From: Siphonodentalium dalli
Taxonomy: Eukaryota > Mollusca > Scaphopoda > Gadilida > Siphonodentaliidae
Length of the DNA: 64,000 bases
Direction: 5' to 3'
Assembly (NCBI GenBank): GCA_032622095.1
Contig: CP136067.1
Span: 93,796,707-93,860,706, forward strand
The notes beneath the pieces are model-generated. The model made no database searches. It was not told where the DNA came from and was given only the letters and a program-made list of their open reading frames with translations. The position numbers were made by a program, and so were the translations under genes. Positions 32,391 through 55,184 of this stretch are shown here, piece after piece. Every line of letters begins with the position of its first letter. The stretch's first letter is position 1.

Positions 32391-34117
32391 GTACCCATAT
32401 TCGAACTTGATCTGTATTTCGAGCTGATAAACTCATATACCAAATTTGATTCAAATATGACCACACAAACTAAAGGTATCATTCGGAAACCAGAAATTGA
32501 CAAGATTATAAGTAAAAAAAAGGGCCATAACTCTACCAAAAATGGGCGGATTGTACCCATATTCGATCTTGACCTGTATTTCGAGCTGATAAACGCACAT
32601 TCCAAATTTGGTTCAGATATGATCACACAAACTGAAGTTATCATCCAGAAACCAGAAAATTACAAGATTCTTTAAGTAAAATGAAAGTGTCAATGACACT
32701 AGCTCAACTTTGAAAGGGAATAATTTCATGTGTTACAGTCAATGGAGCGATTAGGAATGCGGAAAGTTGAAAGGTCTAAGTAATAGTACTAATACTAGAT
32801 TATCAACATGAAGAGATATATAAAGTAAAATCCAAGATGGTTGCTGATGGCTGTTTTCCAATGAAATTCAAAAACATTTGATAGTATATCAATATCAAGA
32901 TTAATATGAAGTTTGGTGATGATCGGATGAGGGAGTGTATGGTTTGAGTGGACTGTATGGTTTGCCAAAGGATTTAGTCATGCAAATTGTAAAATCCAAG
33001 ATGGCTGCTGGTGGCCATGTTTTAGGGCCAAATGACCCCAAAATGACTTGTTCCAATCTAAATGTCAATATTAATATTCATGAAAAATTTCATGATGATC
33101 CGACCAAAGGTACGACCTGTAGCCCGTGCCAAAGGATTTGGTCATGCAAAGAGTAAAATCCAAGATGGCTGCAGGCGGCCATGTTTTTTGGCCGAATGAC
33201 CCCAAAATGACTCGTGCCCAAAGATCCGACCAAAGGTACGACCTGTAGCCCGTGCTAAAGGAAATTGTTGACGAATCACGGACGACAAAGCCATGGCAAT
33301 AGCTCAAACTTTACAAAGTAAAGTTGAGCTAAAAAGGGCCATAACATTCGCAATGAAAGTGTCAATGACACTGTAGCTCAACTTGGAAAGGGAATAATTT
33401 CATGTGTTACTACAGTCAATGGAGTGATTAGGAATGTGTTAAGTTCAAAGGCCTAGTTATGCAAAGAGTAAAATCCAAGATGGCCACTGGCAGCCATGTT
33501 TTTTTGCTGAATGAACCCAAAAAGACTCGTTGCCATTTACATGTCATTGTTAACATCCGTCACAAATTTCATGATGATCCTACAAAAGATACGACCTGTA
33601 GCCATGATGAATATGAAGTTTGGTGATGATCAGATCAGGGTTGTGGTCTGTAGGGTGTGTGAAAGTATTTAGTGATGCAAAGAGTAAAATTCAAGATGGC
33701 TGATGGCGGCCATGTTTTTTGGCAAAATGACTCGTTCCGATCTAGAGGTCGCCCCGATGATCCATATGAAGTTTGGCCGAATGATCCTAAAATGACTCGT
33801 TCCCAGCTACATGTAAATGTCAACATTCATGACAAATTTTATGATGATCACACAAACAGTACGGCCTGTAGCCAGCACCAATGGATTTAATTTTGAAATC
33901 CAAGATGGCCACCAGTGGCCATGTTTTTTGGCCGAATAACCCCAAATGACTCGTTCCCATCTACATGTCAATATTAATGACAAATTTCATAAAGATCAGA
34001 CCAAAGACACGACCTGTAGCCCGCGCCAAAGGAAATTGTTGACGAACACACGCACACATGGACGACGGACGCCAACCCATGGTAATAGCTCAAACTTACA
34101 AAGTAAGTTGAGCTAAA
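32390..34117. repeat. Array of dispersed repeats with AAGATGGC units
   Basis: Two successive elements (about 32687-33335 and 33357-34117) each start near GTCAATGACACTAGCTCAAC and end with AAAGTAAGTTGAGCT, the inverse. Inside are repeated blocks of AAAATCCAAGATGGC, GGCCATGTTTTTTGGCC and GATGATCCGACCAAAG. A CATATTCGAACTTGATCTG repeat precedes them (32390-32680). Confidence 0.7.
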
Positions 34118-34294
34118 AATGAAATGGCTCCAAAAAAATTCCTGATTGGCTACAAAATTGGCACCCAGCTTTTTGATACCCTGCGGGCATATAATACAAG
34201 CCAGTCAAAGACTGTGGGGTCGCTCACCAGACTGATAGGACTGGGACTCTGGAGACCACAACAGTCATAACTTTTCATAATCAATTTAAAAGAA

Positions 34295-34612
34295 GTAGAT
34301 CTAAACAGGATAGGTGGCTAGAGAGGCTTCATGTATGTAGATTGGTGAATATCTACCTCAAAATTACCAACTGTTCACTACTGATCTGAGCTAAATAGAC
34401 TTGGTGGTTCTTTCAAAGAACACTTTTCAAGTTTGCCAATTATGTTCACTAGAGGTAGATCTAAACAAGATAGGTGGCTAGAGAGGCTTCATGTATATAG
34501 ATCAGTGAATATCTACCTCGAAATTACCAACTGTTTACTACTGATCTGAACTAAATAGACATGGTGGTTCTTTCAAAGAACACTTTTCAAGTTTGCCAAT
34601 TATGTTATAGTG
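34295..34612 (+). repeat. Two-copy tandem repeat, 160-bp unit
   Basis: GTAGATCTAAACAGGATAGG starts at 34295 and again at 34455. Both units contain AGAGAGGCTTCATGTAT and GTGGTTCTTTCAAAGAACAC, with few differences. Confidence 0.85.
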
Positions 34613-34899
34613 AAGTGGTGGATGTGTTAAATGTCCTTATGAAAGATTTGAACAATACATATGATAGATTGTTGTTGTAATTGGGAATTAATGACCTCTA
34701 ACAGATCTCCAGGGAATGTTTATAAAAATGTCAGATTTCACTTGGCATGTGTAGGCATACCCCGCATACAGTTAGAGCCAAAGTAAATGCTTCTTGTTAA
34801 TGATTCTCTGTCAAGAATTTTAGTAAATATTATTTTTGAAACCAGGGTGGCAGAAGCAGTGAACTTGAGTAAAAGGCCAATAATTTTTTTTTTTTAAAT

Positions 34900-36935
34900 A
34901 TTTTTTGGAGTTATGTCCCTGGCCCCGCCCACATTTGACCCAGTCACCCAAGGATCCTTCATACCAAATATAAACCCATTTGGCCTGATGGTATTTGAAA
35001 AGAGGTTTAAAAGAATTTCTATGGAGGGAAAGAGTAATGGCCCTGGTTTCGCAACTATTTGACCCAGTGACCTCATTTGAACAAATCTGAATATGAGTCA
35101 CCTAGGGAACATCCACAACAAATATGAACCTTTTCGGTCTTATGGTTCCAGAGGAGAAGAAGTTTAAAGAATTGTTGACGGATGGACAGATGGATGGATG
35201 GACGTACGAGGAGTGATGACTATAGCTCCACCGGAGACTTTGTCAAAGGTTAAATGAAAAAAAATAGCAGATTTTTTTGGCATTTTAAATTTGAATTTTT
35301 GTCATTCTTTTTTTTTTAAATTGAGCAAAGATTTCAATTTAACAACATTTAAAAAAAAAAGTTATGTCCCTGGTATGATTTCATCTGGAAAAGTGGTGGT
35401 TAAGAAAATAATATGAAACCGCCAAGCCTGAATTTAGTGTGTTTGATATTTGCAGAATAAGGTCCCCAAAATGTGAATTTAATGACACTATTCGGAAAAG
35501 CGGGCCAGCATCGCCGAATTCATCCTCAGTCTGATTAGGCCTCAACGGCCAATAGAAACCTAGGATTGAAGTTCTACAGTTGAAGTTGGTGATGCACACC
35601 CATTGAACACCTCAATTATGTATTTTATCTTCTGCAAATTAGGGGGACATTGAAACTGAACAGGTGGGAAAAAGTCAAAAAGTAACTAAAAAAAAAATTG
35701 ATACTTATGATACTTCCCAGAAGATGAGGCCTAAGCATAATTAGGTCCCTGGAGGGTGTATTTGGTGATGCTAGCCTGCTGTACGGGGTAGCAACACTAA
35801 ATTCACCCTCTGGGGACCTCATTCTGCAAATGTCAGACACACTATGTCCAGGCTTGAGGAAATGAATAGACTTTTCCTATTTATTCTTGCAGAATAGGTG
35901 TTTAACTAATGCCATGAAACTGTTTCAACAGGTGGATTAACTTAATATTGCACAGAGAACTGGAATAATCATCAATCACAGCTTGACAGATGGTGTAAAC
36001 ATGTATGCAAGCAAGCAGTCTCTCCCAGTAGTATCAAGTGTCCATAGTGATAAATTGGCTCCTTCAATAATACAGCCTTCAGCGATGTGATGTTCTCTCT
36101 AAAATTCATAGGGCATGACAAAGAGGTGTGAATTATAAAGGGCCATAACTCTGTTAAAATATATGGGATCAAACCCATATTTGAACTTGATCTGTATATA
36201 GGTGTCAAAAATGCATATACCAAATTTGGTGTTGATCAGATGAAAAATGTTTGATTCATCCTGTCTTGGATGAATTCTATATAAAAACAAGAGAAGAAAG
36301 GGTTAAATAAATGATACCAAAATCCATACAGATGAAGATGGTGCTAAGAAAAATCTAGATAAGAAATATGAGGCTGTGATGCGTCCAAAAAAAAAATTAA
36401 AGGTCAAAATGCAAAAATGTTATTTTTTGTTTTTAGAGTTATGTCCCTGGCTCTGCCCCTATTTGACCCAGTGACCCCATTTGAAAAAATCTGAACCCCA
36501 GTCACCCAAGGTACCAAATATAAGCTAAATCGGCCCAATATTTCTTGAGAAGAATTCATTCTAAGAATTACTATGAGTTATGGCCCTGGTTTCTCAACTA
36601 ATTGACCAGGTGACCTCATTTGAACAAATCTGAACACCAGTCACCCTCCATACCAAATATTAGCTAAATCGGCCCAATGGTTATGGACATGAAGTCGTTG
36701 TAAGAATTACTATGGAGGAATAGAGTTATGGCCCTGGCTTCGCAACTATTTGACCCAGTAACCTCACTTGAACAAATCTGAATGAGAGTCACCTAGGGAA
36801 CATCCACACCAAATATGAACCAATTCGGTCTTACGCTTCCAGAGGAGAAGATGTTCAAAGAATTGTTGACGGATGGACGGACGAGGAGTGATGACTATAG
36901 CTCCACCGGAGACTTCGTCTCAGGCGAGCTAAATA
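34900..36935. repeat. Dispersed repeats with CTATAGCTCCACCGGAG tails and a family D element
   Basis: GAGTTATGTCCCTGGC, TTTGACCCAGTGACC and AACAAATCTGAAT blocks, then GACGGACGG and GACTATAGCTCCACCGGAG, occur at 34905-35255, 36430-36935 and 39395-39930. A family D copy (35423-35856) lies between the first two. Another dispersed block (CATATTTGAACTTGATCTG) is at 36140-36260. Confidence 0.7.
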
Positions 36936-37315
36936 GCTTGCAGTCAATCGGTCGGAAACAAAACACACATTGATATCCGGTCACGACATAGCCAATTGGG
37001 TCCTAATTGAAAGCGTATAATAGATTCGCGGCTTATGTCAGATCTACTTATTATATCGCTGGTGTGAATGGGTTTCGAATTTCTACTTGATTATAACACT
37101 GAGTACGGCTATTGACTCCAATTTGACAAACATTAGCCAAACAAAGGGCTTCCTGAAGTCTACATCGTTAGGAAACTGTATTGATAGTAGGTATTAGATA
37201 AACTATCATAAACAATTAAATATGTCCTTCGTAACTCAGCTTTCACAAACTGATTTCGGCAACAATGCATCAGACATATATTTTATATAATGTAATCTGG
37301 GGGTTAAAAAATTAA

Positions 37316-37910
37316 GTAGTTTACTATTTTATATTCATTTTAGTCTAAATAATTAATTTTGAGAAAACAAATTACATCTCATTGAACAAATCTGCTAATT
37401 CCACCCCTCAACCCATGGGGACATCCCTGCAAGAATAGGACATCTGTGATTTATTGGATGCTTGTCTATATTTGCCTAACAATATTTCCTTAACCTTGAA
37501 AGCCAGTGCATTCTCTTAGGTGAGGCTACCTATGGACACTCACATATATAAGACAATGCACTGGCATGATACTCGGTACCTTGTTATAAAATAATAAATA
37601 TTGGACAAATATTAAAACTAGGAGCTCATTTCTCTTGATCAATGGTCTATTATTTTATATTCATTTTATTTTAGTATATGTAATTGGTTTTGGAAAAAAA
37701 TTTACATCTCAATGAACAAATCTGAGAAATTTGCCACCTCCCCAAACATATTTGGGGACATCCCTGCGAGAATAGGACATGTGTGATTTATTTGGCCTAA
37801 CAATATTTCCTTGATCTTGAACCCCAGTGTATTCTCTTATATATAGGAGAATACACTGGTGCAGGGTCTTTATTGCTGTACCAGCATAGCTCTGGTAATG
37901 AAATGGTTAA
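37316..37910 (+). repeat. Local tandem duplication containing family C MITE parts
   Basis: 37316-37570 and 37643-37875 share TTTATATTCATTTTA, ACATCTCATTGAACAAATC, GGGGACATCCCTGC and CCTAACAATATTTCCTT, each ending in an ATTCTCTTATATA hairpin. Divergence is about 20% by eye. Confidence 0.7.
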
Positions 37911-38539
37911 TACTAATACTATTATACGAGAGGCCGATCACGATCGGCAGATGTTTAACCCATCCCTTGGCGATAGTAAATTGTTAAGATCAGAATCATA
38001 ATCTTTTAATGTTGAATTATAGAGTATACTGTTATGATCTAAAGTAGTATATGACAAATGTACATAATAACCAGTAATAACACAAATTATTGGAATGTAT
38101 GAGTCAATATAGAAGGGTTAATATAACATCTAAACTCTAGAGCCTGTCACCACTATCATAGTGTGAGCAGTTCTATTCATGTTGTTGCAAATTGCCATGT
38201 GAGATATCAAAATAATATAATTATTTATTTAACGGAAAAGGTTAAAAGACATGGAATGGGTAAAAGGGGTTAAATCACCTATCTCTGCCCCGTTTGATCC
38301 AATGTAGTCCCATCATCCAAGGACTTAGAGAGCTCCATTGGTCTAGTTAAATAAATTCACCTGGCTAAGTTGTGGTTAAAAAGATAGCTAAATCAATTTA
38401 TCCAATAATTCACTGTGTCTCTTATACAGACCTAACATATGAGGGCTATAAATAACTCTCAAAGCAATAAACTATATTGTCTTTTATCTTGCTCACAGAG
38501 AAGCAGGTATTCATTAATTGTAAGTTACTTGGGTTATAA

Positions 38540-39060
38540 TCGGGATAATTCTTAGTTTAAAAAGGGCCATATCTCTGGTATAACAAATTGGATCTAACCC
38601 ATATTCAAACTCGTTCTGTATTTTGAGTTGAGAAACTCACATACCAAATTTGGTTCCTATCAGATGAAAAATGGTTGATTTATCGAAGTACATGTACATG
38701 TATGTGTGAATCATATGTCAAAGGACCATAATACCATTAAAAAAAATCCGATCAAACCCATATTCGAAATCAATCTGTATGTTGGTCTGAGAAACTCATA
38801 CACCAAATTTGGTTCCAATCAGATAAAAAATGTTTGAGTTATGGCAGAATGCGTGAATTCTAAGTCGAAAAAGGGCCATAACTCTGTCAAAAAAAGTCGG
38901 ATCAAACCCATATTCGAACTCGATCTGTATTTTGAGTTATTGCATTACACGTAAAGTGTCTACGGACGGACAGACAGACAGACAGACGGACAGACGCACG
39001 ACGAGTGGTCAATCCGGACAACGACACTATGTTTACCATACATGGTATGGGTAAACATAA
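38540..39060. repeat. Tandem dispersed repeat with GACGGACAGACAG tail
   Basis: Three tandem units contain GGGCCATAACTCT, CCCATATTCGAA and ACCAAATTTGGTTCC, followed by a simple tail of ACGGACAGACAG type at about 38968-39000. A similar tail ends the repeat at 46850-47220. Confidence 0.7.
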
Positions 39061-39945
39061 AAATGTGTAAACTGTTAAACAGTTAGAGTTGTATTTGAGA
39101 TTGCTGTAAACACATAGGATTAAATTTCATTCACACACCTCTTTCTCTCTTAGCCTGAATAATGTGGATATTGAGATAAAAGTTAATTACTTTATAATGA
39201 CTGGACAAGCAGCTGTGAGCACTGAGAATTAAGGCTGGTCAGTTCCTGGCATGTCATAACTAAAGTGTAAGGCTTTTAATGGTGTGAACCTTGCAGGGAT
39301 CTGGTGTGGGGTGGCAGGGACATGCAGTGGTGGTGGTGGTGGTGGGGGAGGGGGGTTGGGCAAGGGTTTAAAACAAGGATTTGAATTAAAAAAAAATTAA
39401 GAGTTATGTCCCTGGCTCTGCCCCTATTTGACCAAGTGACCCCATTTGAACAAATCTGAACCCCAGTCACACAAGGACTCTCCATACCAAATGTAAGCTA
39501 AATCGTTCAAATGGTTAAAAAGAAGAAGTCATTCTAAGAATTACTATGGAGGAATAGAGTTATGGCCCTGGTTTCTCAACTAATCAACCTGGTGACCTCA
39601 TTTAACAATTCTGAATGTGAGTCAACTAGGGAACATCCACACCAAATATGAATCCATACGGCCTTATAGTTCAGTAAAAGAAGTCGTTCTAAGAATTACT
39701 ATGGAGGAATAGAGTTATGGCCCTGCTTTCACAATTATTTCACCCAGTGACCTCATTTGAACAAATCTGAATGATTCACCTAGGGAACAACCACACCAAA
39801 TATGAACACGTTACATCTTACAGTTCGGGACGAGAAGATGATTCTTGACAGACGGACGGACAGACTGACAGACGGACGACGAGTGATGACTATAGCTCCA
39901 CCGGAGACTTCGTCTCAGGTGAGCTAAAAACAGGAACATAACTGT

Positions 39946-40371
39946 TAGTGTTGAAACGATTAGCGATTTTAAGGAATCGACTAGTCGCCAGAGGTAATAG
40001 ACTACTAGTCGGACCCCTTCTAAGAGTTCCCGTTTCTATGCCCATATGACATATAAAATGGGCCATCTGGCATTGCAGTTTCGAGTATCCAACTCTTCCG
40101 TGTCAGAACGTTCAAATGGAAAGCACGTGAACTATGTAATCTCTGTTTTGCCCGTGAGTCTCCCAATTTGATGTATTAAACCCGGCTCTCCTGCAACCTC
40201 CATATAATCTCACGGTTTGGGGAATGCAGGTAATAAAAACATTTAATTTTTTTTAAATTGTCTCCGGTAACCTGGAAATAAATGGGAAATTCTCGTTCGT
40301 AAGTCTCGCTAACGAGATGTCGGGTGTGTTCCATTGTCTCTCTGAATTGGCGCCTCATGCCTCATGTGTCG

Positions 40372-40417
<46 letters not shown>

Positions 40418-40935
40418 ATGGGTATAAGAATGATCTAGAATTTATTCAGTTACCGAGTTGGCTTTACCAGCTTGACTTGTCGCGAATTATGTTTCGTATT
40501 TCATTGAAGCCATTTTGTTGCATCATTACTCTAGTATTACACGTGCGACAGTGAGAAGTTATCACTGGTGAATTGCGTCCCATGGAACTAGACAGTGTTC
40601 AGTCGGCAGCGACACTTTGAACATGTTTTTGATGATCAACATAAAAGAAACTGCGCCTACACGTGCATACATTGGGTTCAGTTCAGGGAGTTCACCACCC
40701 TTGCATGACTGGCAGTGGCATCGTTAAAGGAACAATGCAATAAGGCTTTAAGAAGTTAATGTGTTAACTGTTAACAGATTACATGATAATATGGCCGTAC
40801 AATGGCACTGGTGTCATGATAGCACATAGGTACTGCTTTTTCCCCCCCCCCCGACTAGTCGACTAGCAGATTTCGGGATCGACTAATTTAATAATCGCAT
40901 CGATTTCGACTAGTCGATTAATCGTTTCAACACTA
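39946..40935. mobile_element. hAT-type element carrying a 44-G tract
   Basis: TIRs TAGTGTTGAAACGATTA and TAATCGTTTCAACACTA are perfect over 17 bp. Sub-terminal GACTAGTCG repeats are mirrored. Flanking octamers are ATAACTGT (39938-39945) and GTAACTGT (40936-40943), 7 of 8 equal. An uninterrupted run of 44 G lies at 40373-40416. No transposase frame. Confidence 0.85.
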
Positions 40936-41601
40936 GTAACTGTTGATTTTGGAGAAAAAATTACATCATAACTAAAACGAAAACACTGTGCAGTTATATC
41001 CATGGGGATATTAGTACCATACATAGTGGAACAGTATGTAAAATTCATACCGGTATGTCAGAATGAAAATTTTCTCCCATGTACTGTTATTTGTCACTCG
41101 AGTAGACCATTCAGAAAATTGTAATCAGGCTTGAATTGCACGTCCTTTATGTAACAAATACATTTAGCACCCATTGAGAATCATTTTGTCATTGGTGGAA
41201 ACTTGGAGGGGTAACCACAACTAATATAAGTTGCAATAACAAAAACAAGTTAAAATGCAGAAAAGAAAGATTGAAAACTATTTAAAATTTATTTGATGAA
41301 TGATATTTACAGATAAATAGCAGACAGAACGGCAGTAGAGAATTTAACAGGTTTTTTAAATGGATGCCAGAAATAACACTAGGTTTGAATTAGGCACAAA
41401 GTCAGACCAGTTCAGAGCTAACGACCAGTCTCTCGGTATCCCATAAAGTTTTATTATATCAAAACAATCAATATTTCTTTCAACATAACACATGCTGAAA
41501 ATCTACTAAGTTATGTTAACCAAACAATAGCAGTCCTCAAATGTCATCAGCAATGTCTTTAGAAATAATATAATTGTAGTATATGCAGAGTTCAATCTTA
41601 A

Positions 41602-41948
41602 AGGGGGACTCTACACTAATTCCGGCCATTTATGGGACCATCTCCCTATTATACTCAACAGAATATATGCAACAAAATGAATGAATTTTAGCCATGGATG
41701 AGTTCAAAATACACTCATATACTTTATGAACAATGTAAAAAAACATGGTAATTATAATGAAAATGAGTTTATGACTTATTAACTCATTTTCATTGTAATT
41801 ACCATGTTGTTTACATCGTTCATAGAGTGCAATCCATATGAGTGTACTTTGCACTTGTCCAAGTTCATTCATTTGTTGCATATATTCTGCTGAGTATAAT
41901 AGAAGATGGTCCCATATATGGCCAGATTTAGTGTACAGTCCCCCCTTT
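41602..41948. mobile_element. Foldback MITE in the likely NACA 3' UTR
   Basis: Arms of ~165 bp are inverted copies: AAAGGGGGACTCTACACT at the left and AGTGTACAGTCCCCCCTTT at the right, with GGACCATCTCC and GCATATATTCTG internally. The loop is near 41775. A fragment recurs at 31889-31945. Confidence 0.8.
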
Positions 41949-42059
41949 AAATTGCACAAAGATGGTCTGAGAAACAGTTATTTTAATAGTATTGCCTGCT
42001 TTACTATGATCTGACAAATTGTAGCCTGTTGAAATCAACATTTTTTTGAAGATGCCAAA

Positions 42060-42240
42060 TTTTGTCCAATTTCGTGAAGAACATCTTGTTCGCCAGGACT
42101 TGAACCTGAAGAAATGTGAGCATTGTATGTTCTTGGTTTATGCTCCTTTAATCCCCCCGGAGAAAGCTCCGACCACTGGAAGTCTTGCATAGCACCTGCT
42201 CCTCGGGATCGCAGCCACCCCGAAGCCGAACAGGGTGGGT
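42060..42240 (-). repeat. Possible tRNA-derived (SINE-like) segment
   Basis: On the minus strand GGTTCAAGTCC (42096-42106) fits the Pol III B box, and GGTGGCTGCGATCCCGAGG about 100 nt upstream is GC-rich with weak A-box likeness. It is compositionally unlike its surroundings. No second copy was noticed in the window, so the call is weak. Confidence 0.25.
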
Positions 42241-42282
42241 GATTTATAAGTTTGTTCACACACAACACAAGCAGCACTAATA

Positions 42283-53145
<10,863 letters not shown>

Positions 53146-53146
53146 G

Positions 53147-53239
53147 CTGAAATTAAGGAGTATAATTTCATACTCAATGTGATTGTAGATGTAAAATGTA
53201 AATTACAATGTGTTTATGTAATCGAAAGAAGGAAAGGGG

Positions 53240-53273
<34 letters not shown>

Positions 53274-54617
53274 AAGATATACATTTTGTGATTAAAATAA
53301 GCATCATACTATTATACTTGCTCATTAAGTGTTGTGATCCATATTTAAATTTTTTACCCAAGAAATTAATAAATGTAGGGGTCCAAATAAGCACCATAGG
53401 AGTGTGAATATTTTCGCAAAAAACATCTGGATCCCAAGTGGGGGGGCATGTAGGTCTATAGGCAGACAGTGCAAGATATTTGAGCTTTTGTGGGGGTGTA
53501 TGACCTGGACATTTTCAATAAAATGTTACAAGAAATAATGAAGCAAATTGATAGTTTATATACATAATGTAATGTAGCCTACTATGTAGCACTAATAAGT
53601 GATGACAAACTTTTTACTGATTAACGGTCTATTAACTTTGAATATTCCATGTCCCAAGAACTGATCAAGGCATCTTACCACTGCCCACAAAGAATACTCG
53701 TCGGCCAGATACCGTATACATATACATATTATGTTATGCATCCGAAATATCTGCTGGGTCTTCCACAGTGAGTCTTTTAACATTAACGAGCATGTTTAAC
53801 TCGGGATCCAAATTACTGGTGTTCTGTACATGTACTTCGTAAATTAATTTATATCTAATCAATTTACTAGTTTTAAAGTTACAGGTACATGTATAAGGTT
53901 TGATAGCTTGGCACTTGGGCATAAATGGAACAAAACAATCTGCCATTTCTACTCTCACACGATTCTATTGGCCGATATAACGAAAGTAGTTCAACCAGTG
54001 CTAAAAGTAAAACATGTTACTTTTACGTGGATTTTTCCCCTTGACGGCTACCGGCCCCATTTCGCTACCCCCTAGCGGAAACCCTGCATTATATATTACT
54101 GGTAACGCTTAACTCGTGTCATAAGAAGGCTATGCGCGCGATCTCGGACTAAATACCAGCATCTCCATCCCAATATCTTAGCTGGTGTTAGTACTAGTAC
54201 GAGAAGACTTGGAGTCGGACTACTCTAAGGACGGTCAGTTTGTCAGACTAACTTCACTAAGCTAGATTCGTCGCGTTATCCAAGATTCCCACTTCTTCCG
54301 AGACTGAAGTTCTGTCATTAAACGTTGAGAGACGATCTATAGAACAATTTTAGTTACGATGTCTTTCTGTGAATGCATTCGCATTGCAATGCATTGCTAT
54401 AAATGAGGTCAATGTTAAACGCACGTCTTGGCACGAACGAGCTTTCGACAAGTTTCGAAGCCACACGGTTTTTTTGGGTCTCGATTTCAATTTTAAGATA
54501 ACTTATTGGCGATAAGAACTAAATAATTGTTCCGTCAAAATGGATGTTTCATATATAACAAATGGGTTTAAATTGCAGGGACGATGTTTTGTTCAAGATG
54601 GTGATTTTGGACGATAT
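53147..54617. other. NACA first intron (if exon 1 is right)
   Basis: A G30 tract lies at 53243-53272, preceded by GGAAAGGGGGGA. A 74-codon minus-strand frame (53734-53958) is unsupported. No transposon boundaries are seen. Confidence 0.45.
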
Positions 54618-54690
54618 AACTCACATGTTTAATATCGATTCACCAAAATAAATGAATGTCTGGCGGAAAAGGAAGTCGTGTGACGTCACG
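54618..54690 (-). promoter_or_regulatory. NACA: Candidate NACA promoter and non-coding exon 1
   Basis: On the minus strand, a full CRE palindrome TGACGTCA (54681-54688) is followed by CTTCCTTTTCCGCC from 54675. That resembles a 5'-terminal oligopyrimidine start, which NACA mRNAs and other translation-machinery genes use. About 50 nt later ACAT|GTGAGTT offers a strong donor (exon end 54625). This would splice to 53146, just before the ATG. No cDNA evidence; the call rests on motif order and the need for an upstream exon. Confidence 0.45.
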
Positions 54691-55184
54691 AACAGGTTCT
54701 CTCCCGTGATGTGCCACAAATATGTCTTCTTGGTTACGACGTAAACAAATATTATTTTCCGAATTTAAACTGGTCATTTAACATCAAAAACACATTATAT
54801 TGCGTAAGTATTATTGCTATTACATATACGATATAATATACTATTTGTATAGTTGTTCATTATGGCGAAATAATACTTTTTTGCTGTTGAAAATTGCATC
54901 AGAAGACAGAACTGCTAAAAGAAAATTTACTAAAAATTAAATTTGAGTTCTAATTTTGAAAATCACAGGAGCTTGAGAAATTAATAATGAATAATAATAA
55001 AGCTGTTCTGTCATATACTGTAGAATAGCCAGTGAGGCCAATTATTCTGCTGTAAGAAATTTGGCGCATATTTTGATGTGAATGCATGCGACATCCAAAC
55101 ATAAGAGATCATAAGACTTATCATCTTCGAATGTTTTCAATTTCATCAGCATGATCAGGGACACTTTTAGTTTTATCAGATTAT

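Larger units (their letters stand above)
41450..42282 (-). promoter_or_regulatory. NACA: Probable NACA 3' UTR
   Basis: The first AATAAA after the stop on the minus strand is at 41450-41455, with another at 41288-41293. If these are used, the UTR is 0.8-1 kb and contains a 350-bp foldback MITE (41602-41948). A shorter UTR using a variant signal is possible; only hexamers support this call. Confidence 0.4.

Noticed and set aside
40324-40554. ORF with a poly-glycine stretch
   Set aside because: The glycines come from the 44-G homopolymer in a transposon; no coding evidence.
53734-53958. 74-codon minus-strand ORF upstream of NACA exon 1
   Set aside because: It starts with a fair ATG context, but no family is recognised, it ends without a usable donor, and it is not needed for NACA.
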